A stretch of DNA of 64,000 nt from Roseburia inulinivorans DSM 16841 (lineage in GTDB: Bacteria > Bacillota > Clostridia > Lachnospirales > Lachnospiraceae), in NCBI RefSeq assembly GCF_000174195.1, contig NZ_ACFY01000096.1:62001-126000 (forward strand), given 5' to 3'. Positions 57,029 through 64,000 of the stretch are shown piece after piece (within the stretch, counting starts at the first letter, position 1; every line of letters starts with the position of its first letter). The translations under genes and the position numbers were made by a program. The notes under the pieces are model-generated. The model was not told where the DNA came from and did no database searches. It saw only the letters and a program-made list of their open reading frames with translations.

Positions 57029-58203
57029 TCTTTCTCTCCATTCATGTCTTTTGCAATCTGCATAACCTTTTCAGCAGTGGCATCCCACGTGAAATATTTT
57101 ACTAATCTATCATAACTTTTACATTCTGCCTGTGTTCGGTATGCATCATCTTCTATTACTTTTTCCAAATTTTTCTGAATTGATTCAACTGTATTATCTC
57201 TCATGATAATTCCATACTGTTCATCTACAAGTAACTCTTTCGCTCCCCCCTGATAGGTTGTTATCACAAAACACTTACATGCCACAGCCTCCAGGACAGA
57301 AGTTGGAAAACCTTCTGAATCCGATGGCAGGCAAAATATATCTGACGCATCCAAAATTTTAACAATATGTTCAAAATCAACTTGTCCGGTCAATATGATA
57401 TACGGATCTGACATTTCTATCAATTCCTGATATAATATACCATCCCCTGCAATCATTAAATAAACTGGTGCCTGTCCTTTTTTTGTCCTGCTTATATTTA
57501 TCTTTTTTACCGCTGATACAAGCTGTTTAATTCCTTTTTCCGGAATTAATCTGCCAGTAAAAGAAATTACTTTTGCTTCATTCGGAATCTCATATTCCTT
57601 CCGATAATCAATGTCAGACTCTTTTAAAATCCGCTGAAATTCTTCGATTTCAACCGCATTATATAGTGTTCCCTTTGATTTGATATGGAAATGTCCGCTC
57701 CACTCACAACAGGCTTCCGAAACTCCATAGTAATCATCACAATACTTTTTCAACAAAAATGTAAGGAAATGCTCATACCATCCCCCCACTGTGTCAAACA
57801 ACTTATTATTTACACTTAGGTGAGATGTTCCATGCTCTATTACAATGGATGGAATCCCCTTACTTTTTGCAAATTTTGCTCCGTATAATGAATGCAGATA
57901 GAATCTCGTATTAATAATCACAAGATCATACTGATTCATCCTGATCAACTTTTCTACTTTTTTAAACTCTTTATTTTTTTTGAACACCGGATATCTTCCA
58001 CCTAACAAATCGTAACATGGCAGACGATAGATCTGTATTCCTTCTTGTATTTCATCTCCTGATAAATTACCCGTATTTGATGTTACTATAGTAACTTTGT
58101 TTCCCGCAGCAATCAATTTTCTGCTCAAATACAAAGTATAACGTTCTACACCACCAACATGCGGATAGTATTGCGCAGAAAAAATACAATAATGTTTTGA
58201 CAT
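57025..58203 (-). CDS. GT4 glycosyltransferase
   Basis: A 392-residue GT-B transferase: YYPHVGGVERYTLYLSRKL in the acceptor domain, ISFTGRLIPEKGIKQLVSAV and LPSDSEGFPTSVLEAVACK (E-x7-E) in the donor domain. AGGTGA before the ATG. It is the second gene of the operon that starts next to HPr. Confidence 0.9.
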   Translation of the reverse strand: MSKHYCIFSAQYYPHVGGVERYTLYLSRKLIAAGNKVTIVTSNTGNLSGDEIQEGIQIYRLPCYDLLGGRYPVFKKNKEFKKVEKLIRMNQYDLVIINTRFYLHSLYGAKFAKSKGIPSIVIEHGTSHLSVNNKLFDTVGGWYEHFLTFLLKKYCDDYYGVSEACCEWSGHFHIKSKGTLYNAVEIEEFQRILKESDIDYRKEYEIPNEAKVISFTGRLIPEKGIKQLVSAVKKINISRTKKGQAPVYLMIAGDGILYQELIEMSDPYIILTGQVDFEHIVKILDASDIFCLPSDSEGFPTSVLEAVACKCFVITTYQGGAKELLVDEQYGIIMRDNTVESIQKNLEKVIEDDAYRTQAECKSYDRLVKYFTWDATAEKVMQIAKDMNGEKE

Positions 58204-58246
58204 TTTTTCACCTGTTCAATTTTGCTCTAATGTATTTTTGTTTTCA

Positions 58247-59236
58247 TTATGAATAATAAACTTTTTTAATATATAACATTAAGATTCTTGATGTCAATCC
58301 AAATCCTAATATACGATATACCCTATGAACCAGATGAACTGCCGGGTTTATATCATAAGTTAACAGATATGCATATTTTTTCATTATCTCACGATCATTT
58401 TTAATTTGCTCATTCTGTTCTATCAAATATGCCTGTCCCATCCAGACTGCAAACGGATACGCTAAATACGCATAAAAAACTTTCCGATATTCTTGATCCA
58501 AATATTTTTCTGCATATTGGGTATATTCTATTATAATATTTTTCAGATCATTCACCATATAATATTTCATCTTCTGACTTGTCTGAGCTGTTTCATGGCC
58601 TTTGCGATACACATAAAATGGTTTATCATACCATTCAAACCGTTCTGCGCAAATCAGCATTCTGGCAATCCAGTCTGTATCTTCATTGCGGATTCCCTTT
58701 TTAAAATACAGATCATGTTCCCGTATCAAAGAGGTTTTTACAAGTTTTGTCCAAACTGTAACGCTAAGCATTCCAGCTTTTATCAGATTTTCCACTGCCT
58801 CTTTTCTTTTCTTTCCCGATACAAGTGTGCGATCAAAAGAAGATGGGTTTACAGTTTTATTTTTATCCTGCCAATACACCATGTTTGCGTGCATCACAAC
58901 ATCCGGTTCTGTCTCACTTATCACTTTTATGATATCACACAACGCATCTGGATTACTCCAATAATCATCATTGTCCATAAATGTGATGTAATCACCACTG
59001 GCTTTCTCCAATCCAACGTTTCTTGCATCTGATGTTCCACCGTTCTGTTTGTGAATCGTAACAATTCTATCATCTTTTTGGGCATATTCATCACATATCA
59101 TCGGACTATCATCCGTAGATCCATCATCTACTAACAAAATTTCGAAATTGTGATACGTCTGCGCCAATATGCTTTCCACACATTGTTTCAAATATAAAGT
59201 TGAGTTGTATACCGGTATAATAATACTTATTTTCAT
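58247..59236 (-). CDS. GT2 glycosyltransferase (EpsJ/WaaV-like)
   Basis: A 329-residue GT-A transferase: ISIIIPVYNSTLYLKQCVESI, LVDDGSTDDSPMI, GGTSDARNVG, TFMDNDDYWSNPD. The C-terminal half has an amphipathic region that may touch the membrane. The ribosome site is poor. It is the first polysaccharide gene after the housekeeping block; the gap to HPr is only 45 bases, so read-through from HPr is possible. Confidence 0.88.
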   Translation of the reverse strand: MKISIIIPVYNSTLYLKQCVESILAQTYHNFEILLVDDGSTDDSPMICDEYAQKDDRIVTIHKQNGGTSDARNVGLEKASGDYITFMDNDDYWSNPDALCDIIKVISETEPDVVMHANMVYWQDKNKTVNPSSFDRTLVSGKKRKEAVENLIKAGMLSVTVWTKLVKTSLIREHDLYFKKGIRNEDTDWIARMLICAERFEWYDKPFYVYRKGHETAQTSQKMKYYMVNDLKNIIIEYTQYAEKYLDQEYRKVFYAYLAYPFAVWMGQAYLIEQNEQIKNDREIMKKYAYLLTYDINPAVHLVHRVYRILGFGLTSRILMLYIKKVYYS

Positions 59237-59281
59237 ATCTTACTTAATATCTTTTTCTTTTAATTTTTGAAAAAATATCCC

Positions 59282-59545
59282 TTACTCTCCCAATCCATCC
59301 TCAATCGCTTCCACGATCGCTTTTAAAGCCTCTTCCTCGTCTTCGCCCTCGCATATGAGTTCAATCTCATCTCCAGACTTGATACATGCGCCTAACACGC
59401 TTAAGACACTTTTTGCGTTTGCGATATTATCGCGGTAGCGGAACGTGATATGTGATTTAAACTGCATTGCATCCTTACATAAAATTCCCGCAGGTCTCAA
59501 ATGCAGTCCTGTCGGATTTTTTATTACTACTTTCTGACTAACCAT
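59282..59545 (-). CDS. ptsH: HPr (PTS phosphocarrier)
   Basis: An 87-residue HPr. The PEP-dependent phosphorylation site is His15 in GLHLRPAG and the regulatory HPr-kinase site is Ser46 in NAKSVLSVL, both at the textbook positions. It passes phosphate to sugar permeases and takes part in catabolite control. It stands alone, away from ptsI, between glmM and the polysaccharide genes. GGAGGG lies upstream of the ATG. Confidence 0.95.
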   Translation of the reverse strand: MVSQKVVIKNPTGLHLRPAGILCKDAMQFKSHITFRYRDNIANAKSVLSVLGACIKSGDEIELICEGEDEEEALKAIVEAIEDGLGE

Positions 59546-59590
59546 GCTGTATTACCCTCCAAATTCCAATCCCCTGATTTTTTTATCCGT

Positions 59591-59629
59591 ATGCCGGTCT
59601 GAATCACCATGTTATAATCAGACCAGCAT
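59591..59629 (-). promoter_or_regulatory. Strong hairpin between glmM and HPr
   Basis: A 12-bp inverted repeat (arms 59591-59602 and 59618-59629, one G-U pair) with a 15-base loop in the 93-base gap. There is no T run directly behind it on the minus strand, so it may be a processing/attenuation structure in the HPr leader rather than a plain terminator. Confidence 0.5.
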
Positions 59630-59638
59630 TTTGGTATT

Positions 59639-60988
59639 CTATAACATAATTTTTGTGATCAATTCCGCCAGTTTCCTTGCTTCTTCATCGATCACTTTCT
59701 GATCTTTCCCCTCGATCATGACACGCACCAGCGGCTCTGTTCCGGATGGGCGGATGAGAACCCTTCCCTCGCCCTTGAATTTTTTCTCAACATCTGCCAC
59801 GGCATCTGCAATTTCCTGATATTCCATGAATTTTTCTTTTTTATGGTTTGGAACTTTTGCGTTGACAAGAGCCTGTGGGAGTACTTCCATAATCTCAGCA
59901 AGTTCTGACAACGGTTTTCCGGTATTGACCATAACTTCTAATAAATGCAGGGCACTTAATAATCCGTCACCGGTTGTATTATCGTCTAAGAAGATAACAT
60001 GACCGGACTGCTCTCCTCCGATGTTATAGCCATTTTTTCTCATATTCTCAAGAACATAACGGTCGCCGACTTTTGTCTTTTCCACATGGATGCCCTCTTT
60101 CTGCCCCATAAGGGTAAATCCGAGGTTTGTCATGACTGTGACTACGATCGTATCTTTCTTCAAAGTTCCTTTGGACTTCATGTAGTTTCCACAGATTGCC
60201 ATGATCTGATCGCCGTCCACAACATTTCCATGCTCATCCACCGCAAGCATACGGTCTGCGTCACCGTCAAACGCAAGACCAACTGCTGCCTTTTCATATA
60301 CAACACGCGCTTTCAGCTCATCCATATGAGTGGAGCCACAATTGGAATTGATGTTCGTACCATCCGGATCGGTGTGGATCGCGATAAGATCTGCTCCAAG
60401 ATCTGTCAGTGCTTTGACAGATGTATAATGGGATGCACCTTCTGCGCAGTCTACAACAATTTTCATACCTTTAAGATCCACCGGAACACATTTTTCCATG
60501 AATTTCACGTATTCATCTCTCAGATCGAAGCGGTAATCAATCTTTCCTACACCGGAACCGATTGGAAGTACCACGTCTTTCATATTATTTTTGATCAGAG
60601 CCTCAATCTCATCTTCCATCTCATCCGGAAGCTTGTAGCCCTCTCCATTGAAGAACTTGATCCCGTTAAATTCCATTGGATTGTGTGATGCGGAGATGAC
60701 TACTCCAGCATCTACTTTGTGTTTTCTGGTGAGATATGCGATCGCAGGTGTCGGCATCACTCCGACAAATATTGCATTTGCGCCAACCGAACAGATACCT
60801 GCCATTAATGCGCTCGCTAACATTCCTCCTGAAATTCTCGTATCACATCCTACAATAATGGTTGCCTGATGCTCCTGCTCTTTTGTGAGCACGTAAGCTC
60901 CTGCCTGACCTAACTTTGTTGCCAGTTCAATTGTCAGTTCCGAGCCCGCCACACCACGGACACCGTCTGTTCCAAACATTCTTGCCAT
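59639..60988 (-). CDS. glmM: Phosphoglucosamine mutase
   Basis: A 449-residue alpha-D-phosphohexomutase converting glucosamine-6-phosphate to glucosamine-1-phosphate for UDP-GlcNAc. [12 protein letters not shown] at the start, phosphoserine loop ISASHNP (Ser101), Mg site AFDGDADR, and C-terminal [12 protein letters not shown]. It follows cdaA-cdaR, the conserved Firmicutes order, in which CdaA, CdaR and GlmM interact. GAGGA precedes the ATG. Confidence 0.98.
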   Translation of the reverse strand: MARMFGTDGVRGVAGSELTIELATKLGQAGAYVLTKEQEHQATIIVGCDTRISGGMLASALMAGICSVGANAIFVGVMPTPAIAYLTRKHKVDAGVVISASHNPMEFNGIKFFNGEGYKLPDEMEDEIEALIKNNMKDVVLPIGSGVGKIDYRFDLRDEYVKFMEKCVPVDLKGMKIVVDCAEGASHYTSVKALTDLGADLIAIHTDPDGTNINSNCGSTHMDELKARVVYEKAAVGLAFDGDADRMLAVDEHGNVVDGDQIMAICGNYMKSKGTLKKDTIVVTVMTNLGFTLMGQKEGIHVEKTKVGDRYVLENMRKNGYNIGGEQSGHVIFLDDNTTGDGLLSALHLLEVMVNTGKPLSELAEIMEVLPQALVNAKVPNHKKEKFMEYQEIADAVADVEKKFKGEGRVLIRPSGTEPLVRVMIEGKDQKVIDEEARKLAELITKIML

Positions 60989-61125
60989 GTTACTATTCCT
61001 CTCTTTGTTCCTGATTTTATAGATATCTGTGAAACTGGTTATCAGCTTCTTTCAATCATCCAATATTTTTTCAGATTTTTATGATTTTCAATTCGTTATT
61101 TCTGCTCCACTTGTTTCAAAATCTG

Positions 61126-62466
61126 CTACCTGTCAGTTACCTTCTTAGACGTTGACGTATTTTCCAGTTCTCCATCTGTATTGTCAGATTCAGCAGAAGC
61201 AGATGTATCAGATGCACTTTCAATAGTAACTGCTGCATAAGTATCCGCATAGCTGACCGTATCCTCATCCAGTTCAAATGTAATCAGTACATTATGTGCA
61301 CCCAGCTTCAGATCAGTCAGATCGATACTGCCGGAAATCGTCTTTTCGTCCAGTGCATCGATCACACTGCTCCTTCCGGACACAGTGAGGGCAATGTTGT
61401 CTTCCTCATACTGTACTTTTTCATCCGAACTCAGTCCGATCACCTGAAGATTCGTCACCGGAATCTGCAAAGTCTTTGTCTTTACTGCCTCCACCACAAC
61501 TGTAACATCAATCTTGGAGTCTGAACTGATCACTAATGCAGTGCCTGAAGGAAGATATGTGGAAATGTCCACAGTCTTTTCAATATTTGAAGTTGCATCT
61601 GTAATATCTAACACTTCTTCCGGGATCGTGATCTTATTGATGGTATTTAAAATAGCCGCCTCGCCTTTAATACGTACTTTCTGTGGTGTATAGGTAATAT
61701 TCCCTGCCTGATATCCATCTGCCGGAGTTCCGGTTGTCAGGAATTCCAGTTCCACATCTTTCGTATTCAGGATCTGTGCACTGATATTGACTGTGCTCAC
61801 ACTCAGCGTAAGCTTTGTCGTATCCACAACCTCTCCCTGTGCATCATAAAATACAGGTGTCACACGGTCTGTGATATCCGTTGACATGCCATCTACATTA
61901 ATAGTCGCCACAACGGTATCGATCTGATTTACAACAGAAGCCGGACCGGATACTTTCATAACATTCGCATCTGTGATCTCAACATCACCAAGCGCGCATC
62001 CCGACGCAACCGTACCGGTTGTGTTTGTCTTGATCGGGAACTGCTTTGAAGCAGAATCCTCCAATTCAAGATCCAGATACAGATCTTTGCTGGTAATATT
62101 AATACTGCTGTTGTTACGGTTACAGGTCACGACAACCGGCACACGGTAAGTCCCTGTTTTCTCATCATATTCAATTTTCTGTGCATCCGCCGTTGCTGTA
62201 AAGTTCGCATTGGTAAGTGTATTATGCACAGAGCGTTTTGCATACACGCTGAACGTGATCGTATTCTTTCCATCCAGATAATCTGCCCATTTTCCCATGG
62301 AGGTGATATAAGATTTATTTTCCAGTGAGACACTGGTTGTGTAAGGTTTTGAGTTGCTCGGATCATCAATATTCACGACTACGATCCATAAAACAACAGC
62401 AAACAAAACAGCAAGGATTTTAAGGCCAAAGTTATTCATTACTTTCTTTCCGAATTTTTGTAACAT
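61126..62466 (-). CDS. cdaR: CdaR, YbbR-domain regulator of diadenylate cyclase
   Basis: A 446-residue protein with one N-terminal membrane segment (LKILAVLFAVVLWIVVV) and four YbbR repeats outside the cell (starting near residues 40, 125, 215 and 305), ending in a Ser/Thr-rich tail. CdaR tunes CdaA. The start ATG has GGAGG eight bases upstream and overlaps the cdaA end by 35 bases. The 137-base gap to glmM shows nothing I can call. Confidence 0.95.
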   Translation of the reverse strand: MLQKFGKKVMNNFGLKILAVLFAVVLWIVVVNIDDPSNSKPYTTSVSLENKSYITSMGKWADYLDGKNTITFSVYAKRSVHNTLTNANFTATADAQKIEYDEKTGTYRVPVVVTCNRNNSSINITSKDLYLDLELEDSASKQFPIKTNTTGTVASGCALGDVEITDANVMKVSGPASVVNQIDTVVATINVDGMSTDITDRVTPVFYDAQGEVVDTTKLTLSVSTVNISAQILNTKDVELEFLTTGTPADGYQAGNITYTPQKVRIKGEAAILNTINKITIPEEVLDITDATSNIEKTVDISTYLPSGTALVISSDSKIDVTVVVEAVKTKTLQIPVTNLQVIGLSSDEKVQYEEDNIALTVSGRSSVIDALDEKTISGSIDLTDLKLGAHNVLITFELDEDTVSYADTYAAVTIESASDTSASAESDNTDGELENTSTSKKVTDR

Positions 62467-63333
62467 CTTTCAGCCTCCTTCTCCATGATTTCACTTTCGA
62501 AGTGTCCTGCTCACGTTTCTGAATGTAAGCCAGTTTATTTTTTAAGAATTCTGCATCTACATTCCGGTAAAGTTCACCGTCCAGTGCAATGGATACTTTT
62601 CCGGTTTCCTCCGATACTACAATTGTGAGTGAATCGCTCACCTCACTGATACCGACTGCCGCACGGTGTCTTGTTCCAAGGTCTTTGCTCAGGCTTAAGG
62701 AGTCCGTCAGTGGAAGATAGCAGGTGGCAGAAACAACTCTGTCTCCCCTCACAATGACTGCTCCATCATGCAGCGGTGTGTTTTTTCAAAAATATTGATC
62801 AGAAGCTGGCTGGTCAGGATACCATCTACGGCAATCCCTGTCCTCTCATACTCCGTCAGAACGATTTCATCTTCCACTACGATGAGTGCTCCTGTTTTTA
62901 CTTTTCCCATCTCATAGCAGGCTTTCACCAGCTCTGTGATAGTCTTGTCGGAAAACTTTCCATTCTCCACTTTGTTGAAATCAAAATTAAAAAGATTTAC
63001 CAAAATGTTCTTCCGTCCGAGATTTTCCAGTGCCTTGCGCATCTCCGGCTGGAAGATCACGACCACAGCGATCATTGCCACGTTAAACAGTTTGTCGGCG
63101 ATCCAGACGATCGTATTCATTTCAAACAAAACTGCAAGCAAAACAAAGGCAAGGATCACAAGGATTCCACGGAGAAGCATCCACGCTCTCGTATCTTTGA
63201 TCCAAACCAGCATATAATAGATCAGAACTGAAATGATAATGATCTCTATAATATCTGTGAGGGACATCTGAAGCGTCAGGTAAGACACCGCTTTTTCCCA
63301 AAACGTCCGCAATATTACGCCTAAATTCTGCAC
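62432..63333 (-). pseudogene. cdaA: Diadenylate cyclase CdaA, frameshifted (probable base-call error)
   Basis: CdaA makes c-di-AMP at the membrane. The first frame has three membrane segments (IIEIIIISVLIYYML, WMLLRGILVILAFVLLAVLF, VAMIAVVVIFQPEMR) and the start of the DAC domain to INIFEK. The next frame carries the rest, with the catalytic GTRHRAAVG. One A added to the A6 run (T6 at 62781-62786) gives FEKNTPLHDGAVIVRGDRV, restoring the catalytic DGA motif and a protein of about 300 residues. Since cdaA is needed for growth in most relatives, an assembly error is likelier than loss. The GTG at 63333 fits the AAGGA box better than the GTG at 63342. Confidence 0.93.
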
Positions 63334-63348
63334 CGGATTCACTTCCTT

Positions 63349-64000
63349 TTAATCTAATAAATTTTCGTCTATGTCCATCTCTTCTGCAAATTTCTTCTTG
63401 TTCAAACGTTCCTTCTCGTTTTTGCCGTTAAAACGTTTGATCTGTTTATCCTTCTCTGTCACCAGAGACTTTGGAACTGCTTTTACATAATAATAGTAAT
63501 CATCATCCTCGAACTGGAGTCGTTCCGTTCTGGAGTAATCCAGATTAAAAAACAGAAACTGGATGATCATGGCGATCACACCGGAGATCACGCTTCCAAT
63601 GATCACACCGGCAATTTTGTCTGAAATCCCAAGTAAAATGTATCCTGCTGTCAGTCCAATCGCTTCAAATAAAATACCGGATGCCCATGCAACCGTCCAT
63701 GAATGCTCAATGTCAAGCTTTCTCACCACATAGACAATGAGTGTCGTAATGATAAAAATGCCAAGAACAAGGTACATCTCTTTATTTCCAATCAGCTGGT
63801 TCAATGCCACTACTACTTTTGATACCGAAGAATCCGTCTCTTCCGCTGCATCGCTCAATGCGCTTGCATTCTCGCTCACTCCATGGATAAAGAAATAGAT
63901 CACCGTACCGCAGGCAACAGACACTACAGAATACGCCTCACTCAGCAGACCGGAGCCAACCGGTACCGCATAAGGAATATGCAGCTTAAAGCAGACCGGT
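63349..64000 (-). CDS. Membrane protein upstream of cdaA, partial (5' end outside window)
   Basis: The open frame runs to the end of the window, so the start lies beyond it. Visible are about 216 residues: four to five membrane segments (VACGTVIYFFIHGV, MYLVLGIFIITTLIVYVV, TVAWASGILFEAIGLTAGYILLGI, AGVIIGSVISGVIAMIIQFLFF) and a charged cytoplasmic tail with DDDYYYYVKAVPKS. It ends a few bases before cdaA and may be coupled to it. I recognise no named family. Confidence 0.75.
   Translation of the reverse strand, partial: PVCFKLHIPYAVPVGSGLLSEAYSVVSVACGTVIYFFIHGVSENASALSDAAEETDSSVSKVVVALNQLIGNKEMYLVLGIFIITTLIVYVVRKLDIEHSWTVAWASGILFEAIGLTAGYILLGISDKIAGVIIGSVISGVIAMIIQFLFFNLDYSRTERLQFEDDDYYYYVKAVPKSLVTEKDKQIKRFNGKNEKERLNKKKFAEEMDIDENLLD

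Noticed and set aside
58493-59032. A 179-codon plus-strand open frame
   Set aside because: Antisense to a clear GT2 gene; Cys/His/Phe-rich translation typical of shadow frames.
59999-60688. A 229-codon plus-strand open frame
   Set aside because: It is antisense to glmM, whose motifs are complete; the translation has no recognisable domain and no good ribosome site.
62781-62786. Programmed or transcriptional slippage as an explanation for the cdaA break
   Set aside because: The run is only A6 and codon pairing after a -1 slip at ACA would be poor. Similar breaks in unrelated genes and both directions make sequence error simpler.
1-64000. CRISPR arrays, IS elements, tRNA or rRNA genes
   Set aside because: No regular direct repeats, transposase motifs, terminal inverted repeats or cloverleaf-like segments were found by reading both strands; a subtle short element could still be missed.

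Overview
This window is a large cell-surface polysaccharide locus from a low-GC Firmicute. It is most likely a gut Lachnospiraceae (Clostridia); the genus cannot be fixed by eye. The case rests on AT-rich DNA, strong AGGAGG-type ribosome binding sites, GTG/TTG starts, the housekeeping order cdaA-cdaR-glmM-HPr at the right-hand end, and a carbohydrate gene set typical of that family. Almost everything is on the minus strand and so reads from right to left. The single plus-strand gene is a membrane protein at 11160-12506. I saw no tRNA, rRNA, IS element, phage gene or CRISPR array, and no gene-free stretch longer than about 200 bases.

Right end to left. 63349-64000: partial membrane protein. 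59282-63333: cdaA (diadenylate cyclase), cdaR, glmM and HPr. 53800-59236: three glycosyltransferases, DUF2304, a flippase and rmlD. 48874-53710: rmlB, rmlA, rmlC and an ABC polysaccharide exporter (Wzm, and Wzt with a C-terminal glycan-binding domain). 43550-48884: a three-module glycosyltransferase of rhamnan-synthesis type, a methyltransferase and a kinase-like protein with a C-terminal coiled coil. Together with Wzm/Wzt these resemble the WbdD chain-capping logic of E. coli O9a, but in two genes. 35569-43553: a split DUF6077 pair, a CapD/FlaA1-type 4,6-dehydratase, a DUF2142 protein, a small initiating phosphoglycosyl transferase, an SDR reductase and a GT2. 26302-35478: a Wzx/Wzy-type module (GT4, GT2, Wzy, GT2, GT4, Wzx, pyruvyl transferase, GT2) with its own promoter. 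20011-26213: a Wzz-like co-polymerase, an HtrL-type transferase, a PIG-L deacetylase and a second DUF6077 pair, also behind its own promoter. 14480-19943: a gtrB-gtrA-gtrII-epimerase-gtrII side-chain module. 12577-14420: a decayed DUF262 + AAA ATPase pair. 1-10957: a third operon with a WbaP-like initiating transferase, a rhamnosyltransferase, an acetyltransferase, a GT2, a flippase, rfbF-rfbG-rfbH (CDP-3,6-dideoxyhexose pathway), an aldolase-fold enzyme and a HAD phosphatase.

The genes read as a mosaic of at least three polysaccharide assembly routes: one ABC-exported and rhamnose-rich, and two flippase-based. Sharing or competition for dTDP-rhamnose and undecaprenyl phosphate is likely. Side-chain decoration by GT-C membrane enzymes is also likely, since GtrII, DUF6056, DUF6077 and DUF2142 types are all present next to polyprenyl-phosphate sugar synthases.

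Seven genes are interrupted by one-base changes in or next to A/T runs: the aldolase, rhamnosyltransferase, WbaP-like transferase, AAA ATPase, a GT2, DUF2142 and cdaA. Because cdaA is normally needed for growth and is broken in the same way, I read most of these as homopolymer base-call errors in the assembly. True decay or phase variation of individual sugar genes remains possible.
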